From NCBI GenBank assembly GCA_034096865.1, contig JAWQFJ010026957.1, forward strand, positions 45,001 to 60,000: DNA of 15,000 nucleotides. The letters are read 5' to 3'. Position numbers and translations under genes: made by a program. Position 1 is the first letter of the stretch. Every line of letters starts with the position of its first letter. The stretch is from Theodoxus fluviatilis. Lineage: Eukaryota; Mollusca; Gastropoda; Cycloneritida; Neritidae. Of this stretch, positions 1-11,075 are shown one piece after another. Below the pieces are notes generated by a model. The model was not told the origin of the DNA. It did not search any database and saw nothing but the letters and a program-made list of their open reading frames with translations.

Positions 1-286
1 CGGCCCTAAACTTTCTTTTCGATTGTGGGGGGGAGAAGGAGATAAATAAATAGAAAGAAAACAACAAGCATCGTAATGTCCCGTCATTCCTATGAGCCTT
101 ATTTAAATTTTTAAAAAGCATTTTCAGGTAAAGAGAAATGTTGATTAATGTTCGGATGAATCAATATACATGACATTTCTTAAAACACACACACTCAAAT
201 GTGCGTAGACACAGTGTGTGTGCATGTTAGGCCTACCTTAGCCACACCTCTTTTTGTTACCTCATACGTCTACCCACAGAAATACG
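1..286. other. Left flank outside the palindrome, no gene seen
   Basis: This AT-rich stretch has no mirrored partner inside the window, because the right arm reaches the window edge first. It holds a short G run near 27-33, A-rich tracts, and small (CA) and (TG) runs at about 185-225 that lead into the large CA array. The open frame that starts here continues only through the repeat and is not a gene. I see no splice-bounded coding segment. Confidence 0.6.
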
Positions 287-2806
<2,520 letters not shown>

Positions 2807-2818
2807 CCCCCCCCCCCC
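2807..2818 (+). repeat. Poly-C tract
   Basis: A run of about 12 cytosines follows AAAAG and precedes TCTTCTTAAC. Its mirror is a G run of similar length in the other arm. Confidence 0.9.
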
Positions 2819-3005
2819 TCTTCTTAACTAGTCATCATTCTATTTAATGCTGAGACGAGTACATTACCCATGCTTCACTTACTCATCTTCATTGCCTCAC
2901 TTTTCACACAACACTTACGGGGACTCGTACACTACTGCTCCTTCCTTGCGATCTATCAACCAAAACACCAGATTCCAAACACCAAAGGCAGCATTCACTA
3001 CTCAC

Positions 3006-3139
3006 CCAAGTGACCTCCCTGGACAGCCTCGTGGATTGGGTAGTCTCCACTCAGACTGCGAGTCCACAGGTCAACCTTGTGCTCCTTGAGGTTTTCCAAC
3101 AGCGACTTAGAACCCTGCAGTGCTGCACAGTGCGCGGCC
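3006..3139 (-). CDS. Ankyrin-repeat exon, left-arm copy
   Basis: Internal exon of 134 bp on the minus strand. A TATTTTCCAG acceptor (AG at 3141-3140) precedes it and a GTGAGT donor follows 3006. The frame starts with the last base of a codon and ends with the first base of another, so the upstream intron is phase 2 and the downstream intron phase 1. The peptide (44 full codons) reads as ankyrin repeats: CAALQGSKSLLENL matches the helix pair around the conserved Gly, then VDLW, then a new repeat at GDYPIHEAVQGGH, whose PIHEAV corresponds to the TPLHxAA motif. Ankyrin repeats bind proteins; the family member cannot be named from so short a piece. It is identical over all 134 bp to the right-arm copy. 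No neighbouring exon in the required phase was found on this strand. Confidence 0.72.
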
Positions 3140-4132
3140 CTGGAAAATACCGTTGCAATGGGAGTCACCGCACACGTGTGTAAGCAAGAAGAAAAACCAA
3201 AACAGGGAGAGTGACCCGACTGAGTTGCTAGGGGTGGAGGAGGCGGAGAAAGCAGGAGACAGACAGGATTGTTTGGCTTCAGAACTCTCCAAGAGACGCG
3301 TCGACACAGCTACAAAGCACACCTTGAATGGCAAAAAGCGTCGTGCCGACATGGGCTCTTGGTGTAATCCTACTGCGTCTACCCTCGCACAGGAGGCAGC
3401 GAAGTAGTTCGCTTGGTCCAACTGATGCAGGTTTGTTCTGTGGCGCGTGAGGAACTCAGCTAGAGTCAGCATGTAGTTTTTTTTTTAAGTTCATTTAATC
3501 TAATCACCGATTTATTATGCTTTGCTTTGACAATTCTCTTCCTAGAAACAAACGAAGTGGTGAGTATTTAATAAGAAAATCAGCAGGGCTCTGTGTGCCG
3601 TCATATCCTGCGTATCAAACCCCAATCAAGCTTTTGAGTACAATTCTAGTTTAGACGGGACATTCGACAAATCTGAGTGAATGGAGGGTTAACTTTCTTT
3701 ATAGTTGCAAAGGAACATGGGTTTCTGACAACACAAACAGCACGTGGAAATTGCATTATTAAGGATAACTTTGGTAATGCATCCACAATGTAAATCGTCT
3801 GATTCTGGCACACATCGATTCTGTGTCCTGTACTCGGTGAATCCGATGGTTGTCCTTGGTTTATTGTCTGAAAGATAAATCAGCCAATCAAATGCGTCGC
3901 ATTGGACGTCGCCTTAAAAATGTTTACTTAGCAAATGGGGGGCGAGCATGATCAGTATTCGCGCTCGAATTGCTGACCGCGTTGTTAGAGGAAAAGTGCT
4001 AAGCTAGAAGTGTTTTGGATGCAATATTCCAGGACATTTTCACTAACGGAACAGCATACTTGAAAATACGACTAGTGCAAAATAAGTGGTATACTAAACA
4101 CTTTCCGATCAATTGACATACAGTCCCTTGCA
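3140..4132. other. Presumed intron/intergenic DNA, left arm
   Basis: No supported gene. A 121-codon minus-strand frame (3107-3472) overlaps the ankyrin exon in another frame. It differs from its mirror by at least four amino-acid changes in its first 50 residues, so it does not behave as protein-coding. A T run (3477-3486) and a 16-nt segment at 3679-3694 that is absent from the right arm are the main local features. An ATTGG/CCAAT element lies near 3885. Confidence 0.5.
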
Positions 4133-4245
4133 TGCTACGTTCCACTTTGAACGTACCACGTCCCGCATTGAAATACTACGTCCCATTATGAACGTAGTAC
4201 GTCACACAAGTTACGCACTACGTCACAAAATCCAAGTCACGTGAC
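4133..4245. promoter_or_regulatory. ACGT-motif cluster with CRE-like sites and E-box palindrome, left arm
   Basis: Eight ACGT cores fall within about 113 bp, including TACGTCAC twice (TGACGTA on the other strand, a CRE/ATF-like site), GAACGTA twice, and the ten-base palindrome GTCACGTGAC at 4236-4245. The last is a consensus E-box of the kind bound by USF/MITF/TFE-type bHLH factors in animals. The whole stretch is unchanged in the other arm although the DNA beside it differs at several positions. Its use as a promoter or enhancer is inference; no transcript is visible. Confidence 0.4.
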
Positions 4246-4687
4246 CGTCTCCTCTCGTTCAGTGCCGGAAACGAGCTCACAAATCGGCTTCAGTTACTCT
4301 TTTCTTAACAACAATGACAAAAGTGTTTCCAACAGGACGTGCAGTCTGAACACAGTTTCCTTGCTGTTTTGTTTGTTCAAAAAGTGGGGGAAAGCACTTT
4401 TCCTTTTAGTGGCCCTGTCTGTGTGGAGACTGTGCAATGTAACACATTAAGTGTATACAGAACTTTGGGCGTCGTCTGCATTCAGACGTCATGAAAGCAC
4501 AGTGGCTTGCCAGGTTTCGACGCAATAAGTTGCCACTTCTCCTGCCACTCTCCCCTTATCGCTCTCCGTCGCCTTTGCTGAGCTGGAGCGACCTCATTCA
4601 GTCGTCAATTTCCAATCAATGGCGATAAACACCTCGCCCTCCCCGTCTCTTTGAGTCTTTTGGCTGTAGTGAACCTCCAATACATCT
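4246..4687. other. No gene seen, left arm
   Basis: A 69-codon plus-strand frame (from 4241) starts on a GTG and has six amino-acid differences from its mirror in the other arm, so I do not call it. A CCAATCAATGG string lies at about 4612-4622. The interval ends at the compound microsatellite. Confidence 0.5.
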
Positions 4688-4738
4688 ATCTGCCTGCCTG
4701 CCTGTCTGCCTGTCTGTCTGCGTGTCTGTCTGTCTGTG

Positions 4739-4773
<35 letters not shown>

Positions 4774-5057
4774 GTGTCTGTCTGTCTGTGTGTCTGTCTG
4801 TCTGTGTGTCTGTCTGTGTGTCTGCCTGTGTGTGTGTCTGTCTGTATGTGTGTCTGTCTGTCTGTGTGTCTGTGTGTCTGTCTGTGTGTCTGTCTGTCTG
4901 TGTGTCTATCTGTGTGTCTGTCTGTCTGTCTGTCTGTCTCTGCTTGTCTGCCTGCCTGTCTGTGTGCCTGTCTGTGTGTCTGTCTGTGTGTCTGTCTGTT
5001 TGTGTGTCTATGTGTCTGTCTGTGTCTGTCTGTGTATGCTGGGTGTCTGTCTGTCTA

Positions 5058-5098
<41 letters not shown>

Positions 5099-5099
5099 A

Positions 5100-5138
<39 letters not shown>

Positions 5139-5677
5139 GTGTCTGTGTGTCTGTCTGTGTGTCTGTCTCTGTCTTTCTGTCTGACTGTCTGACTGTCTGT
5201 CTGTCCGTCCGACTGTCTGTCCATCCGTCCGTCCTTCCGTCCGTCCGTCCGTCCGTCCGTCCGTCCTTCCGTCCGTCCGTCCGTCCGTCTGTCTCTCTGT
5301 CTGCACTTACAAGTATGTCCTCCAATCCTGTCTGTCCTGTATTTAAGGTTGTGTGTGTATGTGTGTGTGCGGGTGTGTGTATTTGCGATTGTGTGCATGT
5401 GTGCGTGTGCGCGCGCGCGCGCGTTTGTATGTATGTGTGCGTGCGTGTGTGTGTTGTTTGTGTGTGCATGTGCGCACAGCTATGTATCTATGTGTCTTTC
5501 TGTGTGTTTTTGTGTTTGTGTTTGTGTCTGGCTGGCTGGCTGACTGGCTGGCTGGCTGGCTGACTGGCTGACTGGCTGGCTGGTTGACTGACTGGCTGGC
5601 TGGCTGACTGGCTGGCTGGTTGACTGGCTGGCTGGTTGACTGACTGGCTGGCTGGCTGGCTCTTTCCTCATTTCCTC

Positions 5678-5738
<61 letters not shown>

Positions 5739-5759
5739 CTGTAATGTGTGTGTGTGTGT
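4688..5759. repeat. Compound microsatellite, left arm
   Basis: Successive blocks: (CTGT)n mixed with CTGC and TGTG (4688-5203); (CCGT)n with CCTT and CCAT variants (5204-5288); a short non-repeat bridge (5289-5347); TG-rich DNA with a (GC)n core around 5408-5423 (5348-5525); (CTGG/CTGA)n (5526-5661); a polypyrimidine block (5671-5735); and a final (TG)n (5745-5759). Long frames of Cys/Leu/Ser/Val, or Asp/Arg/Gln/Thr on the other strand, are repeat translations. The adjacent tetramers CTGT, CCGT and CTGG differ by single substitutions, as expected if one array seeded the next. Confidence 0.95.
5671..5735 (+). repeat. Polypyrimidine tract: poly-C followed by (CT)n
   Basis: TTTCCTC, then about a dozen C residues, then an uninterrupted (CT)n of about 45 bases. 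Such a homopyrimidine run can adopt triplex (H-DNA) structure. Its mirror is the (GA)n/poly-G block at 9595-9659. Confidence 0.9.
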
Positions 5760-5850
5760 CTGTCACCTCCACCTATTCCTGACAATACACCCACTGATCC
5801 TCAAGGTAAAACCACTGACACTCTCCACACAGTTTCTTTGGTCGCTACAG

Positions 5851-5948
5851 GCAGTCGTTTTGTTCCCTTGCCTCCAGCTGGAAAATATTTGGCACAGGCG
5901 AGCAAAGGCGAACTGGATATTCTGCAAGCACAGCTCATTAACATGCAG
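5851..5948 (+). CDS. Candidate exon, ankyrin N-cap-like peptide, left-arm copy
   Basis: A 98-bp segment lies between a pyrimidine-rich acceptor (GGTCGCTACAG) and a strong donor (CAG followed by GTGAAT). It begins at codon position 2 and ends on a codon boundary, giving 32 residues. The core GKYLAQASKGELDILQAQL has the helix-turn-helix spacing of a degenerate first ankyrin repeat (A-S-x-G-x-L-x-x-L-x-x-x-L). The two arms differ at two sites inside the exon, both synonymous (Tyr and Gly codons). The 30 bp just upstream carry four differences that would all change residues if coding, which supports the chosen acceptor. The ankyrin reading is inference. It does not join directly to the 134-bp exon type, because the phases (0 and 2) need at least one exon between. 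Confidence 0.45.
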
Positions 5949-6369
5949 GTGAATAAGGCACTGGCGTTTCCCTTAAGAAGGTAGAATTGCATCAAACCAA
6001 CTCACAACGCTATTGGCAGTCCGGGTTTCCAGGAGCATCTATGTTTGTCCTGGCTGGTGCTACAGAGTGGCTTTCTACGCATCCTGAACCCAGACCACGA
6101 TGGTAGCGACTTCGTTGCTAGACAGCAAGTCGACAGCTACGCTGCAAGACCGAATCCTCTCTTGGAATTTGTCAAATGCCGCAAGCTCCTCTGTCGTGGT
6201 AATGTAACTTGTCACGACTCTCTGTCCGAGATCTTAGGACAAGACAAGTCGAGGACTAGCAGTCCAGAGCAGACACAAGAACGCCTGGTTCGGTGACGTC
6301 AAGAGACGGACGACCAAATGCTCAGCCATTCTGCTACAAATGACTGATGACAGAGAACGGCTGTGTTTC
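5949..6369. other. No firm gene between candidate exon and foldback element, left arm
   Basis: An 83-codon frame from 6045 and a possible 105-bp AG/GT-bounded segment (6094-6198) are present. They differ from the mirrored copy by nonsynonymous changes, and a related open frame in the right arm is stopped in the left. I treat this as intron or intergenic DNA. Confidence 0.45.
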
Positions 6370-7347
6370 CAGAGGCACAATTCGCAGGAGCTATCCAAAA
6401 GAATAATTCGCGATTGTCTCGCGGTACCAGAGCCACGTTTCGTTTCGACAGATTTTTACCAATGTTCAGAGATGAGCGGTCAGGGCGAGCTCTCACGAAG
6501 CCCAAAGCCTTTCTCCTGCATGAACCTGTCCACCAGGCGCTCACGAAGCCCAAAGCTTTTCTCCTGCATGAACCTGTCCACGCAGGCGCTCACGAAGCCC
6601 AAAGCTTTTCTCCTGCATGAACCTGTCCACGCGAGCGCTCGCAAAGCCCAAAGCTTTTCTCCTGCATGAGCCTGTCCACGCGAGCGCTCGCAAAGCCCGA
6701 AGCTTTTCTCCTGCATGAACCTGTCCACGCAGGCGCTCACGAAGCCCAAAGCCTTTCTCCTGCATGAACCTGTCCACGCAGGCGCTCACGAAGCCCAAAG
6801 CCTTTCTCCTGCATGAACCTGTCCACGCAGGCGCTCACGAAGCCCAAAGCCTTTCTCCTGCATGAACCTGTCCACGCAGGCGCTCACGAAGCCCAAAGCG
6901 TTTCTCCTGCATGAACCTGTCCACGCAGGCACTCACGAAGCCCAAAACTTTTCTCCTGCATGAACCTGTCCACGCAGGCACTCACGAAGCCCAAAGCGTT
7001 TCTCCTGCATGAACCTGTCCACGCAGGCGCTCACGAAGCCCAAAGCCTTTCTCCTGCATGAACCTGTCCACGCAGGCGCTCACGAAGCCCAAAGCGTTCT
7101 CCTGCATGAACCTGTCCACGCAGGCGCTCACAAATCCCAAAGCGTTCTCCTGCATGAACCTGTCCACGCAGGCGCTCACAAATCCCAAAGCGTTCTCCTG
7201 CATGAACCTGTCCACGCGGGCGCTCGCCGTGCATGCATTCTTGTATGTGAACATTTATTTCGCGCCTTTCGAAACGAAACGCGCCTCGGGTCCCGCGAGA
7301 CGATCGCGAACGATGCTTTCGGAATGCTGCTGTGAAATCCGCCTCTG
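6370..7347 (+). mobile_element. Foldback-type element with terminal inverted repeats and minisatellite core, left-arm copy
   Basis: The two ends are inverted copies of each other, independent of the big palindrome. CAGAGGC at 6370 reads inward and the complementary GCCTCTG ends at 7347. Hand alignment of the two ends gives about 69 of 86 matches, including the shared blocks TTCGCGAT, GTCTCGCGG and CGTTTCGTTTCGA, then AATGTTCA a little further in. The interior is a 15-copy 49-bp tandem repeat. TIRs flanking tandem repeats recall non-autonomous foldback/MITE elements, and a CAGAGGC terminus recalls hAT ends. No 8-bp target duplication is seen: TGTGTTTC precedes and ATATTCCA follows. There is no transposase, so the family is unassigned. 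Confidence 0.55.
6493..7224 (+). repeat. 49-bp minisatellite, 15 units, left arm
   Basis: Units run TCACGAAGCCCAAAGC, TTTCTCCTGCATGAACC, TGTCCACGCAGGCGC. Fifteen copies are countable from the ATGAACC/ATGAGCC core. Variants include GCGAGCGCTCGCAAAGC units near the outer end, three units with AGCGTTCTCC (one base shorter) near the inner end, and one outermost CCACCAGG unit (also one base shorter). Since 49 is 1 mod 3, the frame shifts each unit and yields the recurring peptides (HEPVHAGAHEAQS and relatives). These are translated repeats, not proteins. Confidence 0.95.
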
Positions 7348-7578
7348 ATATTCCATTCCCCCGGCACCCCAACGAGTATCGGTCTTGGAGCGAGGAAGGC
7401 GTAGATGTTAGGTCTGTCTCTTCACAAGGAGCAAGGAGGCAGTGCAACCTCAAGAGGGCATGCTATTGGTGTTCATTTTAAGAGTTGTACTTTCACTCCT
7501 TCCATTGAACGTTCTGTTACTTAGGAACTCACACTAAAACGCCAAGTATATTGCTAGTTTGCGTTAGGAACACGTTTA
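7348..7578. other. Innermost unique part of the left arm
   Basis: No gene seen. It matches 7752-7982 inverted, with only a few substitutions, and ends exactly where symmetry stops (…CACGTTTA at 7578). Confidence 0.7.
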
Positions 7579-7751
7579 GATATAGGTTTATTTCGAAGGA
7601 TGTCTACAGTGGTATGCAGAAAGTGTTGCGAGCAAATTTTCTTTTTGCCGTAAGTCGCTCGAGTGTGTTTTTGTTGTTAGTCGTCACAAATTTACTAACT
7701 GCCACAGCTCACGCAGTGTCACCCGACACACTTACATTTCCAGCATATTGA
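7579..7751. other. Central spacer of the palindrome
   Basis: This 173-bp segment has no internal symmetry and no second copy in the window. It would be the loop of a hairpin formed by the arms. A 66-codon plus-strand frame (7551-7751) begins inside the left arm and ends with TGA on the last spacer bases. It contains a hydrophobic run (VFLLLVVTNLL) followed by Ala-rich sequence, like a signal peptide, but has no other coding support and may be chance. Confidence 0.85.
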
Positions 7752-7982
7752 TAAACGTGTTCCTAACGCAAAAAAGCAATATACTTGGCGTTTTAGTGTG
7801 AGTTCCTAAGTAACAGAACGTTCAATGGAAGGAGTGAAAGTACAACTCTTAAAATTAACACCAACAGCATGCCCTCTTGAGGTTGCACTGCCTCCTTGCT
7901 CCTTGTGAAGAGACAGACCTAACATCTACGCCTTCCTCGCTCCAAGACCGATACTCGTTGGGGTGCCGGGGGAATGGAATAT
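7752..7982. other. Innermost unique part of the right arm
   Basis: Mirror of 7348-7578. A few substitutions separate the two (for example the left arm has TTGCTAGTTTGCG where this arm reads TTGCTTTTTTGCG on the minus strand). No gene seen. Confidence 0.7.
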
Positions 7983-8960
7983 CAGAGGCGGATTTCACAG
8001 CAGCATTCCGAAAGCATCGTTCGCGATCGTCTCGCGGGACCGGAGGCGCGTTTCGTTTCGAAAGGCGCGAACTAAATGTTCACATACAAAAATGCATGCA
8101 CGGCGAGTGCCTGCGTGGACAGGTTCATGCAGGAGAAACGCTTTGGGCTTCGTGAGCGCCTGGTGGACAGGTTCATGCAGGAGAACGCTTTGGGCTTCGT
8201 GAGCGCCTGGTGGACAGGTTCATGCAGGAGAAAGGCTTTGGGCTTCGTGAGCGCCTGGTGGACAGGTTCATGCAGGAGAAAGGCTTTGGGCTTCGTGAGC
8301 GCCTGCGTGGACAGGTTCATGCAGGAGAAACGCTTTGGGCTTCGTGAGTGCCTGCGTGGACAGGTTCATGCAGGAGAAAAGTTTTGGGCTTCGTGAGTGC
8401 CTGCGTGGACAGGTTCATGCAGGAGAAACGCTTTGGGCTTCGTGAGCGCCTGCGTGGACAGGTTCATGCAGGAGAAAGGCTTTGGGCTTCGTGAGCGCCT
8501 GCGTGGACAGGTTCATGCAGGAGAAAGGCTTTGGGCTTCGTGAGCGCCCGCGTGGACAGGTTCATGCAGGAGAAAAGCTTTGGGCTTTGTGAGCGCTCGC
8601 GTGGACAGGTTCATGCAGGAGAAAAGCTTTGGGCTTTGCGAGTGCTCGCGTGGACAGGCTCATGCAGGAGAAAAGCTTTGGGCTTTGCGAGCGCTCGCGT
8701 GGACAGGTTCATGCAGGAGAAAAGCTTTGGGCTTCGTGAGCGCCTGCGTGGACAGGTTCATGCAGGAGAAACGCTTTGGGCTTCGTGAGCGCCTGCGTGG
8801 ACAGGTTCATGCAGGAGAAAGGCTTTGGGCTTCGTGAGAGCTCGCCCTCAGCGCTCATCTCTGAACATTTGTAAAAATCTGTCGAAACGAAACGCGGCTC
8901 TGGTACCGCGAGACAATCGCGAATTATTCTTTTGGATAGCTCCTGCGAATTGTGCCTCTG
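7983..8960 (-). mobile_element. Foldback-type element, right-arm copy
   Basis: Mirrored copy of the TIR-minisatellite-TIR element. It begins CAGAGGCGGATTTC at 7983 and ends GCCTCTG at 8960. Length is the same as the left copy, although the order of variant units inside the minisatellite differs. Flanks are the same as for the left copy in mirror image, so the element was present before the arms were duplicated. Confidence 0.55.
8106..8837 (-). repeat. 49-bp minisatellite, 15 units, right arm
   Basis: Fifteen units, countable by the CATGCAGGAG core on the plus strand. Three consecutive inner units carry CCTGGTGG (one base shorter) and one carries GAGAACGC (one base shorter). The left arm has the reverse ratio, one and three. 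Units with GAGCGCTCGCGTGG lie toward the outer end in both arms. Confidence 0.95.
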
Positions 8961-9381
8961 GAAACACAGCCGTTCTCTGTCATCAGTCATTTGTAGCAGA
9001 ATGGCTGAGCATTTGGTCGTCCGTCTCTTGACGTCACCGAACCAGGCTTTCTTGTGTCTGCTCTGGACTGCTGGTCCTCGACTTGTCTTGTCATAAAATC
9101 TCGGACTGAGAGTCGTGACAAGTTTCATTACCACGACAGAGGAGCTTGCGGCATTTGACAAATTCCAAGAGAGGATTTGGTCTTGCAGCGTAGCTGTCGA
9201 CTTGCTGCCTAGCAACGAAGTCGCTACCATCGTGGTCTGGGTTCAAGATGCGTAGAAAGCCACTCTGTAGCACTAGCCAGGACAAACCTAGACGCTCCTG
9301 GAAACCCGGACTGCCAATAGCGTTGTGAGTTGGTTTGATACAATTCTACCTTCTCAAAGGAAACGCCAGTGCCTTATTCAC
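8961..9381. other. No firm gene, right arm
   Basis: Mirror of 5949-6369. A minus-strand frame (from 9230 through the minisatellite) is longer here only because a stop seen in the left arm is replaced. Its C-terminal third is translated minisatellite. Not called as a gene. Confidence 0.45.
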
Positions 9382-9479
9382 CTGCATGTTAATGAGCTGT
9401 GCTTGCAGAATATCCAGTTCACCTTTGCTCGCCTGTGCCAAGTATTTTCCAGCTGGAGGCAAGGGAACAAAACGACTGC
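9382..9479 (-). CDS. Candidate exon, ankyrin N-cap-like peptide, right-arm copy
   Basis: Same 98-bp segment as in the left arm, on the minus strand, with acceptor TTCCTACAG and donor CAG followed by GTGAATAAGG. The 32-residue peptide is identical despite two silent differences. Both splice signals survive while the adjacent intron sequence has changed. Its direction is toward the palindrome centre, opposite to the ankyrin exon of the same arm. Confidence 0.45.
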
Positions 9480-9573
9480 CTGTAGGAACGAAAGAAACTC
9501 TGTGGAGAGTGTCAGTGGTTTTACCTTGAGGATCAGTGGGTGTATTGTCAGGAATAGGTGGAGGTGACAGACA

Positions 9574-9591
9574 CACACACACACATTACAG

Positions 9592-9652
<61 letters not shown>

Positions 9653-10182
9653 GAGGAAATGAGGAAAGAGCCAGCCAGCCAGCCAGTCAGTCAACCAGCC
9701 AGCCAGTCAACCAGCCAGCCAGTCATCAGCCAGCCAGCCAGTCAGTCAACCAGCCAGCCAGTCAGCCAGTCAGCCAGCCAGCCAGCCAGTCAGCCAGCCA
9801 GCCAGACACAAACACAAACACAAAAACACACAGAAAGACACATAGATACATAGCTGTGCGAACATGCACAAACAAACAACACACACACGCACGCACACAT
9901 ACATACAAACGCGCGCGCGCGCGCACACGCACACATGCACACAATCGCAAATACACACACCCGCACACACACATACACACACAACCTTAAATACAGGACA
10001 GACAGGATTGGAGGACATACTTGTAAGTGCAGACAGAGAGACAGACGGACGGACGGACGGACGGACGGACGGACGGACGGACGGACGGACGGAAGGACGG
10101 ACGGATGGACAGACAGTCCGACGGACAGACAGACAGTCAGACAGAAAGACAGAGACAGACACACAGACAGACACACAGACAC

Positions 10183-10214
<32 letters not shown>

Positions 10215-10222
10215 GCAGACAT

Positions 10223-10263
<41 letters not shown>

Positions 10264-10547
10264 TAGACAGACAGACACCCAGCATACACAGACAGACACA
10301 GACAGACACATAGACACACAAACAGACAGACACACAGACAGACACACAGACAGACACACAGACAGGCAGGCAGACAAGCAGAGACAGACAGACAGACAGA
10401 CAGACACACAGATAGACACACAGACAGACAGACACACAGACAGACACACAGACACGCAGACAGACAGACACACATACAGACAGACACACACACAGGCAGA
10501 CACACAGACAGACACACAGACAGACAGACACACAGACAGACAGACAC

Positions 10548-10582
<35 letters not shown>

Positions 10583-10633
10583 CACAGACAGACAGACACG
10601 CAGACAGACAGGCAGGCAGGCAGGCAGGCAGAG
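9574..10633. repeat. Compound microsatellite, right arm
   Basis: Mirror of the left-arm compound array: (CA)n, (GA)n with poly-G, (CCAG/TCAG)n (about 9669-9806), CA-rich DNA with a (GC)n core near 9911-9924, a short bridge, (GGAC)n (about 10043-10106) and (CAGA)n with CACA (about 10118-10633). Net length differences from the left arm are only about a dozen bases in the GGAC/CAGA blocks and three in the CCAG block. Confidence 0.95.
9595..9659 (+). repeat. Polypurine tract: (GA)n followed by poly-G
   Basis: An uninterrupted (AG)n of about 45 bases runs into about a dozen G residues and GAGGAAA. Mirror of the left polypyrimidine tract, with the same triplex-forming potential. Confidence 0.9.
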
Positions 10634-11075
10634 AGATGTATTGGAGGTTCACTACAGCCAAAAGACTCATAGAGACGGGGAGGGCGAGGTGTTTATCGCC
10701 ATTGATTGGAAATTGACGACTGAATGAGGTCGCTCCAGCCCAGCAAAGGCCACGGAGAGCGATAAGGGGAGAGTGGCAGGAGAAGTGGCAACTTATTGCG
10801 TCGAAACCTGGCAAGCCACTTTGCTTTCATGACGTCTGAATGCAGACGACGCCCAAAGTTCTGTATACACTTAATGTGTTACATTGGACAGTCTCCACAC
10901 AGACAGGGCCACTAAAAGGAAAAGTGATTTTCCCCACTTTTGGAACAAACAAAACAGCAAGGAAACTGTGTTCAGACTGCACGTCCTGTTGGAAACACTT
11001 TTGTCATTGTTGTTGAGAAAAGTGAAACTCAAGCCGATTTGTGAGCTCGTTTCCGGCACTGAACGAGAGGAGACG
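10634..11075. other. No gene seen, right arm
   Basis: Mirror of 4246-4687. The minus-strand frame at 10871-11080 and the plus frame over it differ from their counterparts by many residue changes, so neither is called. This stretch is visibly more diverged between arms than the adjoining ACGT cluster. Confidence 0.5.

Noticed and set aside
4241..4450. 69-codon frame with hydrophobic stretch, also at 10871-11080
   Set aside because: Starts at GTG inside the E-box palindrome and differs by six residues between arms.
4616..5563. Frames of 150-275 codons rich in Cys/Leu/Ser/Val or Asp/Arg/Gln/Thr, also at 9770-10814
   Set aside because: Translations of CTGT/CCGT/CAGA tetranucleotide repeats, open on both strands and in several frames at once.
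6094..6198. Possible 105-bp exon bounded by CCCAG and GTAATG
   Set aside because: Weak pyrimidine tract; two residue-changing differences (Asp/Gly, Arg/Gln) between arms; phase 0-0 does not supply the phase 2 needed before the ankyrin exon.
6493..7224. CRISPR-like array
   Set aside because: Units are contiguous 49-bp tandem copies with no unique spacers, in a eukaryotic setting.
6340..7348. Repeating peptides (HEPVHAGAHEAQS, DRFMQEKGFGLRE and similar), also at 8072-8837
   Set aside because: The 49-bp unit shifts frame every copy and is open on both strands; one-base indels occur freely between units, unlike a repeat protein.
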